Positions 33,406-43,241 of a stretch of DNA of 64,000 nt are shown here, piece by piece; position 1 is the stretch's first letter, and the number at the start of each line of letters is the position of its first letter. A program made the translations under genes and the position numbers. The stretch comes from Planktophila sp965267775 (GTDB taxonomy: Bacteria > Actinomycetota > Actinomycetes > Nanopelagicales > Nanopelagicaceae). The notes under the pieces were generated by a model. That model was not told the DNA's origin. It searched no databases and saw only the letters and a list, made by a program, of their open reading frames with translations. The stretch is from NCBI GenBank assembly GCA_965267775.1, contig OZ254140.1, forward strand, positions 558,001-622,000. Reading direction: 5' to 3'.

Positions 33406-34890
33406 ATGATCCGCCCATTCAATGAGTTCACGTACTCGCTCGAGGGCGCTGCTGAGTTGCTCAGTGCAGAGAAGGTAAATTTTAGTGAGCTCACTTTTGC
33501 TGGGATCACTCACGTTGACTCGGAGATTCAGCCAGGAGATATCTTCCTCGCCTTTCCAGGTGCGAAGGTCCATGGCGCCCAGTTCATTGCAGCGGCGAAA
33601 GAACGCGGTGCGGTAGCAGTTCTTACCAATCACGCTGGCGCTGCAATTTCAACGGAACTTCCGACACTTGTTGTAAATGATGTTCGAGAAGCAGGAGCAG
33701 CTCTCGCATCATCTTTCTATCGATCTCCGATTCGCGATATGCAGAGCATCGGAATAACCGGCACCAACGGTAAGACAACAGTTACAACCCTCCTCTTTCA
33801 GCTATTCACCGCAGTCGGCCGCGAGACTGGCCTCATTGGCACCGTAGAAACTCGCATTGGTGATGAAGTCATCAAGAGCACTCGCACGACACCTGAGGCT
33901 GCAGATCTACAGGCGCTAGCCGCTTCAATGCGCGAACGTCATATGCGCCACCTAGTTATGGAAGTTTCAAGTCACTCACTTGATCTCAAGAGAATGATTG
34001 GCTCTCACTTCTCCATCGTTGGATTTACAAACCTCTCGCAGGATCACTTAGATTTCCATAAAGATATGGAGAGCTACTTCAGCGCCAAGTCAAAGCTCTT
34101 CACTCACGAGTACGCAGATCTTGGATTTGTAAATATTGATGATGCCTATGGCGCGCGACTTTATGAGAGCAATTCAATTCCGATGGTTGCCTACTCCAGA
34201 AGTAATCCAAAGGCGACATGGCACTACACGCAGATCACACCAACCGAATCTGGTGCAGAGATTACGATGCGTGGAAAAGATGGAATCCTGATCGAGTCCC
34301 GTACGCCTATGCATGGTGGATTTAATCTCGATAACTTACTTCTTGCAGTTGCGATTGCATATGAATGCGGAATCGATCCTCTTGAAATTGCAGCAATCAT
34401 TCCCTCAATGGTGGGCGCTCCTGGGCGCCTCGAAGCGGTAAACCTAGGTCAAAACTTTAAGGCCCTCGTTGATTACGCCCACTCTCCAGATGCTGTTATC
34501 AACGTCCTCGCTGCAGTTCGTGAATTCACATCGGGTCGAGTCATCGGAGTACTTGGCTGCGGAGGCGATCGCGATTCTTCAAAGCGTCCACTTATGGGTA
34601 AGGCGCTTGCCGAGATGTGTGAGATTGCAATTATGACGAGCGATAACCCACGTAGTGAGTCACCGGAGAGCATTTTGCGTCAGATGGTTGGCTCGGTAGA
34701 AATCTCTCAACCTTCACGCATTATCGAAGATCGCGCCGAGGCAATCTCCTATGCAGTATCGCTAGCAGCGCCTGGAGACACTGTCGTAGTGCTTGGCAAG
34801 GGACACGAGAGCGGGCAAGAGATCAACGGTGTGATTTCACCCTTTGATGATCGCCTTCATTTGGCTCAAGAGATTGAGGCGAAGAAATGA
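33406..34890 (+). CDS. murE: UDP-MurNAc-tripeptide synthetase (meso-diaminopimelate type)
   Basis: MurE adds the third amino acid to UDP-MurNAc-dipeptide in the cytosol. The 494-residue protein has the ATP loop GITGTNGKTTVT, the carbamylated-lysine region and the specificity motif DNPRSE, which marks meso-diaminopimelate rather than lysine as the substrate. The cell wall of this organism is therefore predicted to be DAP-type. ATG starts on the base after the ftsI stop, and murF overlaps by ATGA. Confidence 0.96.
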   Translation: MIRPFNEFTYSLEGAAELLSAEKVNFSELTFAGITHVDSEIQPGDIFLAFPGAKVHGAQFIAAAKERGAVAVLTNHAGAAISTELPTLVVNDVREAGAALASSFYRSPIRDMQSIGITGTNGKTTVTTLLFQLFTAVGRETGLIGTVETRIGDEVIKSTRTTPEAADLQALAASMRERHMRHLVMEVSSHSLDLKRMIGSHFSIVGFTNLSQDHLDFHKDMESYFSAKSKLFTHEYADLGFVNIDDAYGARLYESNSIPMVAYSRSNPKATWHYTQITPTESGAEITMRGKDGILIESRTPMHGGFNLDNLLLAVAIAYECGIDPLEIAAIIPSMVGAPGRLEAVNLGQNFKALVDYAHSPDAVINVLAAVREFTSGRVIGVLGCGGDRDSSKRPLMGKALAEMCEIAIMTSDNPRSESPESILRQMVGSVEISQPSRIIEDRAEAISYAVSLAAPGDTVVVLGKGHESGQEINGVISPFDDRLHLAQEIEAKK

Positions 34891-36281
34891 TTTCAATGAA
34901 GGCGAGTGAAGTTGCATCCATTATCGGGGGAGTACTTCATGGAGATGATGTCGCAATCACTGCTCCAGCTTTCCTTTCATCTCGAGATTGCATTGAAGGA
35001 TCGATTTTTCTAGCAATCAATGGCGCGAACGTTGATGGACATGATTTTGTCACAGATGCTTTTAAGAATGGCGCAGAATTAGCTCTCACAACTCATCCGG
35101 TCGCAGAGCGGTGCATAGTCGTAGATGATGTAACTCGCGCAATCAGCGCGCTAGCAGCTCACCTACGTAACGAACTTAAGGATTTGAAGGTAATCGGCAT
35201 TACCGGTTCTCAGGGAAAGACTACGACTAAAGAGCTTCTCGCTGGAATCTTGAGCGCAGAGGGAGTGACGGTCTCCCCAAAGGGCAATAACAATAATGAA
35301 CTTGGAGTTCCAATTACTCTCTTGCAGTGCACGAGAGAGACTGAATATTGCATCGTTGAGATGGGAGCGCGTCATCAAGGCGATATCGCCGCCCTTGCGA
35401 CTATTGCAGCGCCACAGGTTGGAGTTGTTCTCAGGGTTGCAGCAGCTCATATTGGTGAGTTTGGTTCAATCGAAAAAATCGCAGAGACGAAGTCCGAGAT
35501 GATTTCAACGCTCCACGAAGATGGAATTGCAATTCTCGGTCAATATGATGAGTACACACCGAAGATGACGTCACTCCACAAAGGCAAGACAATTTTCTTT
35601 GGGCAAGAGGCAAACTCAGAAGTACGTGCCACCGATATCGAACTTCGCGAGGGACGTCCACACTTCGATCTCGTGACTCCTGAGGGTCGCAGTACTGTGG
35701 CGCTTCGCCTCTATGGTGAACATCAGATCAGCAATGCACTTGCTGCTGCAGCTGTTGCACATGTTCTTGGAATTTCAACAGACCATATTGCTAGCGCGCT
35801 TTCAACTGCAGAGATTCACGCTCGTTGGCGCATGGAGGTCAAAGAGCTTCATGACCTCACCATCATCAATGATGCTTATAACGCGAGCCCCGATTCCATG
35901 GCGGCAGCGTTAAGAACGCTCGTACATCTCACGCAGGAGCGTGGCGGTGAATCATGGGCATTCCTTGGAAATATGCGCGAGCTCGGCGAGTCATCCCGAC
36001 ATGCACATGCAGAGATTGGCACCCTTGCCTCATCTCTCGGTGTTGATCATCTCATCACTGTGGGAGCGCCAGAATATGCAATCGAGATCGGTGAAAATTC
36101 TCAGATCTCTCTTCATATGTGTGCAGATAGGGCAGAGGCGCTGGCTTTTGCCGAGCATCTCAATCGAGGAGATGTTGTTCTCTGTAAGGCATCTCGATCG
36201 GATGGGTTAGAAGTTCTCGCAGAAAATATTGAAAAGTTTTGGATGTCGAAGATAGAGAGTGAAAAGGGAGTGGGCGAATGA
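34887..36281 (+). CDS. murF: UDP-MurNAc-pentapeptide synthetase (D-Ala-D-Ala adding)
   Basis: MurF ligates D-Ala-D-Ala to the UDP-MurNAc tripeptide. The 464-residue ligase has the ATP loop GITGSQGKTTTKELLAG, the KGNNNNELGVP segment, VEMGARHQGDI and the late motif NDAYNASPDSM, all characteristic of MurF. ATGA overlap with murE upstream and with mraY downstream indicates coupled translation. The D-Ala-D-Ala ligase gene is not in this window. Confidence 0.96.
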   Translation: MISMKASEVASIIGGVLHGDDVAITAPAFLSSRDCIEGSIFLAINGANVDGHDFVTDAFKNGAELALTTHPVAERCIVVDDVTRAISALAAHLRNELKDLKVIGITGSQGKTTTKELLAGILSAEGVTVSPKGNNNNELGVPITLLQCTRETEYCIVEMGARHQGDIAALATIAAPQVGVVLRVAAAHIGEFGSIEKIAETKSEMISTLHEDGIAILGQYDEYTPKMTSLHKGKTIFFGQEANSEVRATDIELREGRPHFDLVTPEGRSTVALRLYGEHQISNALAAAAVAHVLGISTDHIASALSTAEIHARWRMEVKELHDLTIINDAYNASPDSMAAALRTLVHLTQERGGESWAFLGNMRELGESSRHAHAEIGTLASSLGVDHLITVGAPEYAIEIGENSQISLHMCADRAEALAFAEHLNRGDVVLCKASRSDGLEVLAENIEKFWMSKIESEKGVGE

Positions 36282-37336
36282 GAGAGATTCTGATTGCAGG
36301 GGCCCTCGCGCTCTTCTTCTCACTCTTTGGCACTCCTTTGCTCATCAAGGCTCTTGCGCGTCGTGGCTACGGTCAATTCATTCGTGATGATGGACCTACC
36401 TCGCATCACACAAAGCGCGGAACGCCGACTATGGGCGGAATTATCATTATCTTCTCAGTTCTCGCTTCATATCTCATCGCCCACTTAGTCTCTGGCAACG
36501 CAATTAGCGTCTCTGCTCTCCTGATCTTAGGTCTCGTAGTTGCTATCGGTTTCGTTGGTTTCCTCGATGATTATATGAAGATCTCGCGCCAAAATTCAGG
36601 TGGCATTAGTGGCAAGCAGAAGATTCTTGGCCAAGTTATTGCTGCATCAATCTTTGGATACCTCGGACTTCAATTTGCCGACAAAGATGGCTACACACCT
36701 TTGAGTCTCCAGCTTTCGACAGTACGCGATACATCAATCACTCTCGGAGTCGTAGCTGTAGTTATTTGGATTGCATTTATGGTCACTGCCACAAGTAATG
36801 GAGTAAACCTCACAGATGGACTTGATGGTTTGGCAACCGGTGCTGCAGTCATGTCCTTTATTGCATTTGTTTTGATTGGCGTCTGGGAGTTCGGCCAAAG
36901 TTGTGCTGTTGTCGCAACGAATAATTGCTATCAGGTGCGTGACCCGCTCGACCTAGCTGTGCTCTCTGCAGCATTTGCGGGATCTTGTACCGGTTTCCTC
37001 TGGTGGAATGCATCTCCTGCAAAGATATTTATGGGCGATACAGGCTCACTCGCACTCGGTGCAGCTCTTGCTGGAATAGCGGCTTCACTTCGCATTCAAC
37101 TTCTACTTATTCCTCTTGGCGGACTCTTTGTGATCATCACACTCTCTGTAGCGCTCCAAGTGATTTACTTCAAGGCAACAGGTGGAAAGCGCCTCTTTAA
37201 GATGGCCCCTCTTCATCACCACTTTGAACTTCTCGGGTGGGGACAAGTAACTGTAGTTCTGCGCTTCTGGATCATCGCCGGCCTCTGTGTAGCTATGGGG
37301 CTTGGACTCTTCTATGCAGATTGGGTTGTGGGTTAA
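36278..37336 (+). CDS. mraY: Phospho-MurNAc-pentapeptide transferase
   Basis: MraY transfers phospho-MurNAc-pentapeptide to undecaprenyl phosphate, making lipid I at the inner face of the membrane. The 352-residue protein has about ten helices. GPTSHHTKRGTPTMGG, the catalytic FLDDYMK aspartate pair, NLTDGLDGLA, FMGDTGSLALG and the histidine loop APLHHHFELLGW are all present. There is an inserted loop with cysteines (SCAVVATNNCYQVRD) between helices, common in actinobacterial forms. murD follows after 11 bases. Confidence 0.96.
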   Translation: MREILIAGALALFFSLFGTPLLIKALARRGYGQFIRDDGPTSHHTKRGTPTMGGIIIIFSVLASYLIAHLVSGNAISVSALLILGLVVAIGFVGFLDDYMKISRQNSGGISGKQKILGQVIAASIFGYLGLQFADKDGYTPLSLQLSTVRDTSITLGVVAVVIWIAFMVTATSNGVNLTDGLDGLATGAAVMSFIAFVLIGVWEFGQSCAVVATNNCYQVRDPLDLAVLSAAFAGSCTGFLWWNASPAKIFMGDTGSLALGAALAGIAASLRIQLLLIPLGGLFVIITLSVALQVIYFKATGGKRLFKMAPLHHHFELLGWGQVTVVLRFWIIAGLCVAMGLGLFYADWVVG

Positions 37337-37347
37337 CCCAAATCGCC

Positions 37348-38754
37348 ATGACTACATCTCCATATGCAACGTTGAGCGAGAAGCGCGTTCTCGTCGCGGG
37401 CGCCGGTGTTACAGGGCTCGCCGTTGCACGCGCACTTCAAAGTAGAGGCGCTGACGTTGCATTCACTGATGAGAAGGTCAGCGAGGTAGATGGATTTTCT
37501 ATTTCTCTACCAGATCAAATTTCAATTCACGATTTCGATGCCCTGATGGTTTCACCAGGGTGGCGCGAAGATCATCCAATAGTTCTCGCTGCTCGAGAGC
37601 ATGGCAAAGATATTCTCAATGAGATTGATTTTGCATTCTCTCTCAAGAGCGAATTTGCGCCACAGCAGAAGTGGTTAGCCCTCACAGGTACAAATGGAAA
37701 GACAACTACCGTGGAGATGGTCGCCCACATCCTTGCAACAGCCGGAATCAACTCTCGTGCATGTGGCAATGTAGGCACGACGGTCATTGAATCCGTTATG
37801 GCCCCCGAGAAATTTGATTACCTAGTGCTAGAACTTTCATCCTTTCAACTTCATTGGCTCCAAGATGCGCAATTCATCTCATCTGCGATTCTCAATATTG
37901 CCGATGACCATGTTGATTGGCATGGATCCTTCGATGCATACGCGCAAGACAAGATCTCGATTCTCGATAAATCCACTACAGCTGTTCTCAACGGAGATGA
38001 TGGAGAGGTTGTAGGCCGGACCTCTCATTGGCTCGGGCGAAAGATTTTCTACTCACTCGATACTCCAGGACCCGGTGAACTCGGAGTTGTAGAAGAGCTC
38101 CTCGTGGATCGAGCATTTGTAGCAGATGTGCAAGAGGCTGCGCTCATTGCAGAGCTCACTGAGATTGTTCCAACGGTGCCACATCACATCTCTAACTCAC
38201 TCGCCGCTGCAGGCTTAGCTTCTACTGTCGGAATCTCACGAGAGGTAATTCGCGAAGCGCTTAAGAGTTTTAAGCCAGGAAAGCATCGCATTGAAGAGAT
38301 AGCGGTGCACAAAGGCATTAAGTGGATTGATGATTCGAAGGCTACAAATCCGCATGCAGCCGCAGCATCAATTCTCTCCAACTTCTCGGTGATCTGGATT
38401 GCCGGCGGATTAGCGAAGGGCGCTGCAATGGAGCCGCTCATCGATAGAACATGGTCTCGTCTGAAAGCTGCCATTTTGATTGGTGAAGACCGTGAATTAA
38501 TAGCAAGCGCACTTCGTGAACGTGCACCTGAACTTCCAATTCACCTGATTGATCCACCTGTTGGATATCAGAAGGGGAGTGCGGAGAACACATTTATGGA
38601 GTCAATAGTCCGCTGTGCAGCAAGCCTTTCAAAGGAGGGCGATGCCGTTCTTCTCGCGCCTGCATGTGCCTCAATGGACCAATTCATCTCTTATGGCGAT
38701 CGCGGAGATCGCTTCGCATCAGCGGTAAAGGAAGTAGTGATCAATGCCCACTAA
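37348..38754 (+). CDS. murD: UDP-MurNAc-L-alanine--D-glutamate ligase
   Basis: MurD adds D-glutamate to UDP-MurNAc-L-Ala. The ATG at 37348 (MTTSPYATLSEKRVLV) gives 468 residues. The open frame continues upstream into mraY, but that part is non-coding. Visible are the UDP-binding start VLVAGAGVTGLAVARAL, ATP loop ALTGTNGKTTT, LSSFQLHW, and the late DDSKATNPHAA motif. The end overlaps ftsW by 11 bases. Confidence 0.95.
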   Translation: MTTSPYATLSEKRVLVAGAGVTGLAVARALQSRGADVAFTDEKVSEVDGFSISLPDQISIHDFDALMVSPGWREDHPIVLAAREHGKDILNEIDFAFSLKSEFAPQQKWLALTGTNGKTTTVEMVAHILATAGINSRACGNVGTTVIESVMAPEKFDYLVLELSSFQLHWLQDAQFISSAILNIADDHVDWHGSFDAYAQDKISILDKSTTAVLNGDDGEVVGRTSHWLGRKIFYSLDTPGPGELGVVEELLVDRAFVADVQEAALIAELTEIVPTVPHHISNSLAAAGLASTVGISREVIREALKSFKPGKHRIEEIAVHKGIKWIDDSKATNPHAAAASILSNFSVIWIAGGLAKGAAMEPLIDRTWSRLKAAILIGEDRELIASALRERAPELPIHLIDPPVGYQKGSAENTFMESIVRCAASLSKEGDAVLLAPACASMDQFISYGDRGDRFASAVKEVVINAH

Positions 38755-39916
38755 ATCAGCCCAGAGAACTCGCTTCCTGAATAACCCGGTAAATCATTTC
38801 TATATGATGATTATCAGTACATCAATTCTTGTTGTACTCGGGCTCATCATGGTCTTCTCCGCATCATCGATCCATGCAATCGATACCAAGGGATATGCAT
38901 TTGCCGTTGCCTTGCGTCAGTTCATCTTCCTTCTTGCCGGAGTGCCGATTGCAATCTTTCTGGCGAGCCGTCCAGTAGAACAGTGGAACCGTCTTGCGAA
39001 GGCGGGACTTCTCCTCTCGCTGATTCTTGTCACAATCGTGATGATTCCCGGCGTAGGTAAAGAGGTAAATGGAAATAGAAATTGGATTGATCTCAAAGTT
39101 GTCGATATCCAACCTGGTGAATTTACAAAGTTTCTTCTCATTCTCTGGGCTTCATATCTCTTGGCAAAGAAGGAGTCGCTTCAGAAGACTCGCTTCAATG
39201 TCATCGCTCTTCTTGCACCAGGTTTCTTTCTGGTAATTCTTGGAATTCTTCGAGGCCACGATCTCGGCACCGCTGCAGTAGTGGCTGCTATTTTCTCAGG
39301 TTTACTCTTCGTATCAGGTCTTGATCTTCGAAAGATGGGAACGGTTGCTGCAGTTCTCTTCGCAGGTTTGGCAATTGGAATCGTCACTTCTGATTATCGA
39401 CGCGCGCGCTTTCTCGTCTTCCTCAATCCCTTTGCTCCAGATGATTACAAGAACATTGGTTGGCAGCCAGCACACAGCCTCCTAGGACTTGCAACAGGTG
39501 GGCTCTTTGGAGTTGGCCTCGGTGGTAGTCGTCAGAAGTGGGGCAATCTCCCTGAGGCACATACTGACTTTATCTACTCTGTCATTGGTGAAGAGCTCGG
39601 GCTTGTAGGAACCCTCGGAGTTCTCATTCTCATAGGAACCTTGGTCTACTCGATCTTTAGAATCGCTCTCAGAGCGCGCGATCCATTCTCGCGATATGTA
39701 TGTGCCGGAGTCGCATGTTGGATCGGAATTCAAGCAATTCTTAATATCGGAACGGCAATTAGCGTCCTTCCAGTTGTAGGTGTGACCCTTCCGCTTGTGT
39801 CGTATGGCGGATCTGCACTGCTCACGACAATATGCGCCCTAGGCTTTGTGGCAGGAGTAGCCCTTCGGGATAAAGATGTTTCTAAGGAACTCGTTCGCCG
39901 TTTTGCAAAGAAGTAG
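38744..39916 (+). CDS. ftsW: Septal peptidoglycan glycosyltransferase FtsW (SEDS family)
   Basis: This is a 390-residue protein with about ten membrane helices. FtsW polymerises lipid II into septal glycan together with FtsI. SEDS motifs are visible: FSASSIHA at the first helix, NGNRNWIDL, the RGHDLGTAAV loop with its catalytic-site aspartate, GLGGSRQKWGNLPEAHTDF, and LPLVSYGGSALL near the end. The ATG at 38744 lies 11 bases before the murD stop, with a GGAAG upstream. murG follows after 16 bases. Confidence 0.96.
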   Translation: MPTKSAQRTRFLNNPVNHFYMMIISTSILVVLGLIMVFSASSIHAIDTKGYAFAVALRQFIFLLAGVPIAIFLASRPVEQWNRLAKAGLLLSLILVTIVMIPGVGKEVNGNRNWIDLKVVDIQPGEFTKFLLILWASYLLAKKESLQKTRFNVIALLAPGFFLVILGILRGHDLGTAAVVAAIFSGLLFVSGLDLRKMGTVAAVLFAGLAIGIVTSDYRRARFLVFLNPFAPDDYKNIGWQPAHSLLGLATGGLFGVGLGGSRQKWGNLPEAHTDFIYSVIGEELGLVGTLGVLILIGTLVYSIFRIALRARDPFSRYVCAGVACWIGIQAILNIGTAISVLPVVGVTLPLVSYGGSALLTTICALGFVAGVALRDKDVSKELVRRFAKK

Positions 39917-39932
39917 GGAGTAGCTAGTTTCA

Positions 39933-41018
39933 ATGAAGATTCTCCTTGCTGGCGGTGGAACTGCAGGTCACGTTGAACCTGCTCTCGCCGTCGCTCGAGC
40001 TTGGAAAGTAGCTCGCCCCGACGATGAGATTGCTTTTATCGGCACGTCATCTGGGTTAGAGAATTCGCTCGTTCCAGCAGCGGGATTTCTACTTCACCAT
40101 ATTCCGAAGGTGGCAATTGCCAGAACGTTATCTCCATCGCTTCTTAAAGTCCCTTTCCAATTAGCGTCATCCATCAATCGCACATGCAAACTCCTTAAAG
40201 GCGTTGATTGCGCGATTGGTTTCGGGGGATATGTATCAGCTCCTCTCTACATTGCTACGGCAATTACACGTACTCCACTTGTGATCCATGAACAGAATGC
40301 ACGCCCAGGATGGGCTAATCGCCTTGGTGCTCGTCTGACCAACCACCTTGCAATCAGTTACGAAGTGAATTCATCTCTCTTCTCGAAGGCCGAGCTCACA
40401 GGACTTCCCCTTCGAGCAGATGTAGTTGAGGCGCTTGATAAGGCGAGCTCCAATTGGCGTACAGCTCGCGCCGATGCAAAGCGCGAGATTTCATCGCGCT
40501 ATGGACTCAGTCCTGTGCAACCACTTGTCTTTATCTTTGGTGGCTCACAAGGATCGCAGGCAATCAATGCCGTTATCGCGCAATCGCGATCTACATTTGA
40601 ATCACGGGGAATTTCGATTCTCCATGGAGTTGGAAAGAACAATGCTCTCCCTGAGAGCACTTCTCACTATCGTGCACTGAATTACATCGACGATATGGCG
40701 CTCTGCTATCTCGCTGCTGATTTACTTATTTCACGAAGTGGCGCGGTCACTTGCGCAGAGGCGACAGCCCTTGCTCGTTACTCGCTCTTTATCCCGCTTC
40801 CCGTTGGAAATGGTGAACAATCGCTCAATGCTCGCGCACTAGTGCAATCGGGGCGTGCTCAAATAATCGATCAGAGCGCCTTCACTCCAGAGTGGCTTGA
40901 TACACACATCTCCGATCTCTTAAAAGAAAGTGGCAACCGCCCCGATGAGGCTGATGCAAGTGGAGCGGGTGCTGTAGATAAGATAGTGAAAATTATCGAG
41001 AGAGCTGTAGGAATCTAA
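39933..41018 (+). CDS. murG: Undecaprenyl-PP-MurNAc-pentapeptide GlcNAc transferase
   Basis: MurG adds GlcNAc to lipid I to make lipid II at the membrane surface. The 361-residue GT28 enzyme has the N-terminal glycine loop LLAGGGTAGHVEPALAVA, FGGYVSAPLYIA, VIHEQNARPGWANR and, in the donor domain, FGGSQGSQAIN and LISRSGAVTCAEA with the UDP-GlcNAc glutamate. ATG with GGGAG about 10 bases upstream. The stop shares one base with the murC start. Confidence 0.96.
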   Translation: MKILLAGGGTAGHVEPALAVARAWKVARPDDEIAFIGTSSGLENSLVPAAGFLLHHIPKVAIARTLSPSLLKVPFQLASSINRTCKLLKGVDCAIGFGGYVSAPLYIATAITRTPLVIHEQNARPGWANRLGARLTNHLAISYEVNSSLFSKAELTGLPLRADVVEALDKASSNWRTARADAKREISSRYGLSPVQPLVFIFGGSQGSQAINAVIAQSRSTFESRGISILHGVGKNNALPESTSHYRALNYIDDMALCYLAADLLISRSGAVTCAEATALARYSLFIPLPVGNGEQSLNARALVQSGRAQIIDQSAFTPEWLDTHISDLLKESGNRPDEADASGAGAVDKIVKIIERAVGI

Positions 41019-42421
41019 TGAGCGCCCCAGTTACGACCGCCTTTGCTGGCGAGTCATTTGCGGGAAAGAAGATTCACTTTATTGGAATCGGCGGCTCGGG
41101 AATGAGCGGACTTGCTCGAATCGCTCTCGCAGATGGCATCGCAGTCTCAGGGTCAGACTCAAAAGATTCAACTGTGCTCACCGCGCTCGGAGCGCTCGGT
41201 GCAACAATCTATAAATCACATGAGGCGAGCAACGTCGATCAGGCAGATGTAGTTATCTACTCAACCGCTATCTCTGCTCAGAATCCAGAGATCGTTCGAG
41301 CAATTGAGCGTTCAATTCCAATCATGACTCGTGCGAAAGCGCTAGCTCTCTTGATGCATGGACTTACAAGTATCGCCATTGCTGGCACGCACGGAAAAAC
41401 GACTACCTCTTCGATGGCAACAGTTGCCTTTCAAGCATGCGGCGCCGATCCTTCATTTGCGATAGGTGGAACGCTCACTGCATCTGGCTCAAACGCTCAT
41501 CGTGGCACTGGTGAATTCTTTATCGCCGAAGCCGATGAATCTGATGGATCTTTCGTTGCCTATCATCCTCGCGCTGCAATCGTGACAAATGTTGAACATG
41601 ATCACGTTGACTTCTTCGAGACTGAAGCCGAGGTAGTTCAGGTCTTTAAGAATTTTGCGGAGACGATTCCTGCAAATGGCGCTCTTATCTACTGCAAAGA
41701 CGATCCTGGCTCACGTGCCCTGGGGGAGAGCGTTACCAATTGCGCAACCTATTCTTATGGCGAAGATAATTCTTCTGATCTCAAAATTGATCAGATTGAG
41801 TTGAGCGCTACCGGATCTCGTGGGCGAGCAATCTGGAAGGGCACGGTCGTCGGCATTATCGAGCTCCAGGTGCCCGGAAAACATAATCTTCTCAATGCGG
41901 CAGGCACTCTCGCCCTTGCGCTCGTATTCGACCTTAATATTCCTGCATTCCTAGGCGGACTTCATTCTTTTAGAGGAGCGGGACGACGCTTTGAACTTAA
42001 AGCTACAGTCAATGGAATTCGCATCATCGATGATTATGGACATCACCCAACCGAGATCACCGTCACTCTTGAAGCAGCTCGCCGTTATGCAGATACAGGC
42101 AGAGTATTAGTCATCTTCCAGCCTCATCGCTACACACGTACTCAAGCCTTTCTCGATCAATTTGCAACATCTCTCGACGTTGCAGATGATGTCACTCTCC
42201 TTGAAATCTACGCCGCAAGTGAGAAGCCAATTCCAGGTGTGAGCGCCGAGCTCATCGCAGAGAAGATGCACCATGGAATCTATCTTCCAAATTTTGTAGA
42301 AGCCTCAGAGAGAATTGTTGAGATTGCAAAGCCTGGCGATGTAATCCTCACCCTTGGAGCAGGGGATGTAAATTCACTCGCACCAATCATCGCTGATGGA
42401 CTCACCCGTCGGTTCGGTTAA
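41018..42421 (+). CDS. murC: UDP-MurNAc--L-alanine ligase
   Basis: MurC adds the first residue, L-alanine, to UDP-MurNAc. The 467-residue protein shows the UDP loop FIGIGGSGMSGLARIA, ATP loop IAGTHGKTTTSSM, EADESDGSF, VEHDHVDFF and the DDYGHHPTEI motif, all in standard order. The ATG overlaps the murG stop by one base (TAATG). The order murG-murC-ftsQ-ftsZ is conserved in actinobacteria. Confidence 0.96.
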   Translation: MSAPVTTAFAGESFAGKKIHFIGIGGSGMSGLARIALADGIAVSGSDSKDSTVLTALGALGATIYKSHEASNVDQADVVIYSTAISAQNPEIVRAIERSIPIMTRAKALALLMHGLTSIAIAGTHGKTTTSSMATVAFQACGADPSFAIGGTLTASGSNAHRGTGEFFIAEADESDGSFVAYHPRAAIVTNVEHDHVDFFETEAEVVQVFKNFAETIPANGALIYCKDDPGSRALGESVTNCATYSYGEDNSSDLKIDQIELSATGSRGRAIWKGTVVGIIELQVPGKHNLLNAAGTLALALVFDLNIPAFLGGLHSFRGAGRRFELKATVNGIRIIDDYGHHPTEITVTLEAARRYADTGRVLVIFQPHRYTRTQAFLDQFATSLDVADDVTLLEIYAASEKPIPGVSAELIAEKMHHGIYLPNFVEASERIVEIAKPGDVILTLGAGDVNSLAPIIADGLTRRFG

Positions 42422-42428
42422 CTCAACG

Positions 42429-43091
42429 ATGCACAAGCGCAACCGAGCGATTGCACTCGCTGCAGTAATTTTCTCCGGGCTGGTCTATCTATTCGCCTGG
42501 TCACCAGTATTTACCGTGAGAAGTATTGAGACAGCGGGAATCCCGGCGGAAGTTTCGAGCCAATCAATCGTTGCTCGCTCGCACATTCTTATCGGCGCCA
42601 AGCTTTCTCGTATAGAACCGAGGGCAGCTGAAAAAGCTTTAAGTGAGCTTTCATGGATCAAGAAGGCTTCGGTCTCACGTAATTGGCTTAGCGGAAAAGT
42701 TGTCGTCACAATTACTCCGCGCATAGCAGTCGGGCTATATAAAGGAAAAGCTATCGATCGAGAAGGAGCCATCTTTGAACTCCCTGGATCTACTCCACAA
42801 GGCTTACCGATTGTCTCTGCCTCGACTCCAGAGCTCGGACTTAGTGCGATCTCGCTCTTCACTGATCTCACCGCCGATATTCGCGAAAATCTCATCTCTT
42901 TGAGCGCCACGAATGAGAGCTCGATTTCTTCATGGCAAAAATGGGAGGGACGCACAATCAAAGTGATGTGGGGAAGTGCTGACCAAGTAGATCTTAAAGT
43001 CAGTGTTCTAAAGGCTCTATTGGCACAACCGGAAAATAAAGCAATTAGAAGAGTTGATCTCTCTGCACCACATGCACCTATAGTGAAGTAA
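42429..43091 (+). CDS. ftsQ: Cell division protein FtsQ (POTRA domain)
   Basis: This is a 220-residue bitopic protein: a short basic N-terminus (MHKRNR), a transmembrane helix (AIALAAVIFSGLVYLFAW), then a POTRA domain beginning FTVRSIETAGIP and the FtsQ beta domain with WIKKASVSRNW and VTITPRIAVGLY. FtsQ recruits FtsL and FtsB to the septum. I use the ATG at 42429, just after the murC stop. An in-frame ATG at 42396 would overlap murC by 26 bases and add 11 residues. The gene is separated from ftsZ by 150 bases. Confidence 0.9.
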   Translation: MHKRNRAIALAAVIFSGLVYLFAWSPVFTVRSIETAGIPAEVSSQSIVARSHILIGAKLSRIEPRAAEKALSELSWIKKASVSRNWLSGKVVVTITPRIAVGLYKGKAIDREGAIFELPGSTPQGLPIVSASTPELGLSAISLFTDLTADIRENLISLSATNESSISSWQKWEGRTIKVMWGSADQVDLKVSVLKALLAQPENKAIRRVDLSAPHAPIVK

Positions 43092-43145
43092 ATTGATCGG
43101 AAGAAACTCTCTATAGAAGGTAGAGGTATTTCTTCGTGTTGGTTT

Positions 43146-43174
43146 TTGATTAGCGCCGTACAAGGACATACCTT
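43146..43174 (+). promoter_or_regulatory. Promoter of ftsZ
   Basis: TTGATT (43146-43151), exactly 17 bases, TACCTT (43169-43174), predicting a start near 43181 and a leader of about 60 bases that ends in AAGGAGG (43229-43235), the strongest ribosome site in the cluster. The remaining intergenic sequence 43092-43145 shows nothing recognisable. Confidence 0.6.
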
Positions 43175-43241
43175 GCCACCATCAAAGTGAATAGAAATGT
43201 AACTCTCAATCGGGGGTTTACAGTTCTTAAGGAGGCACAGG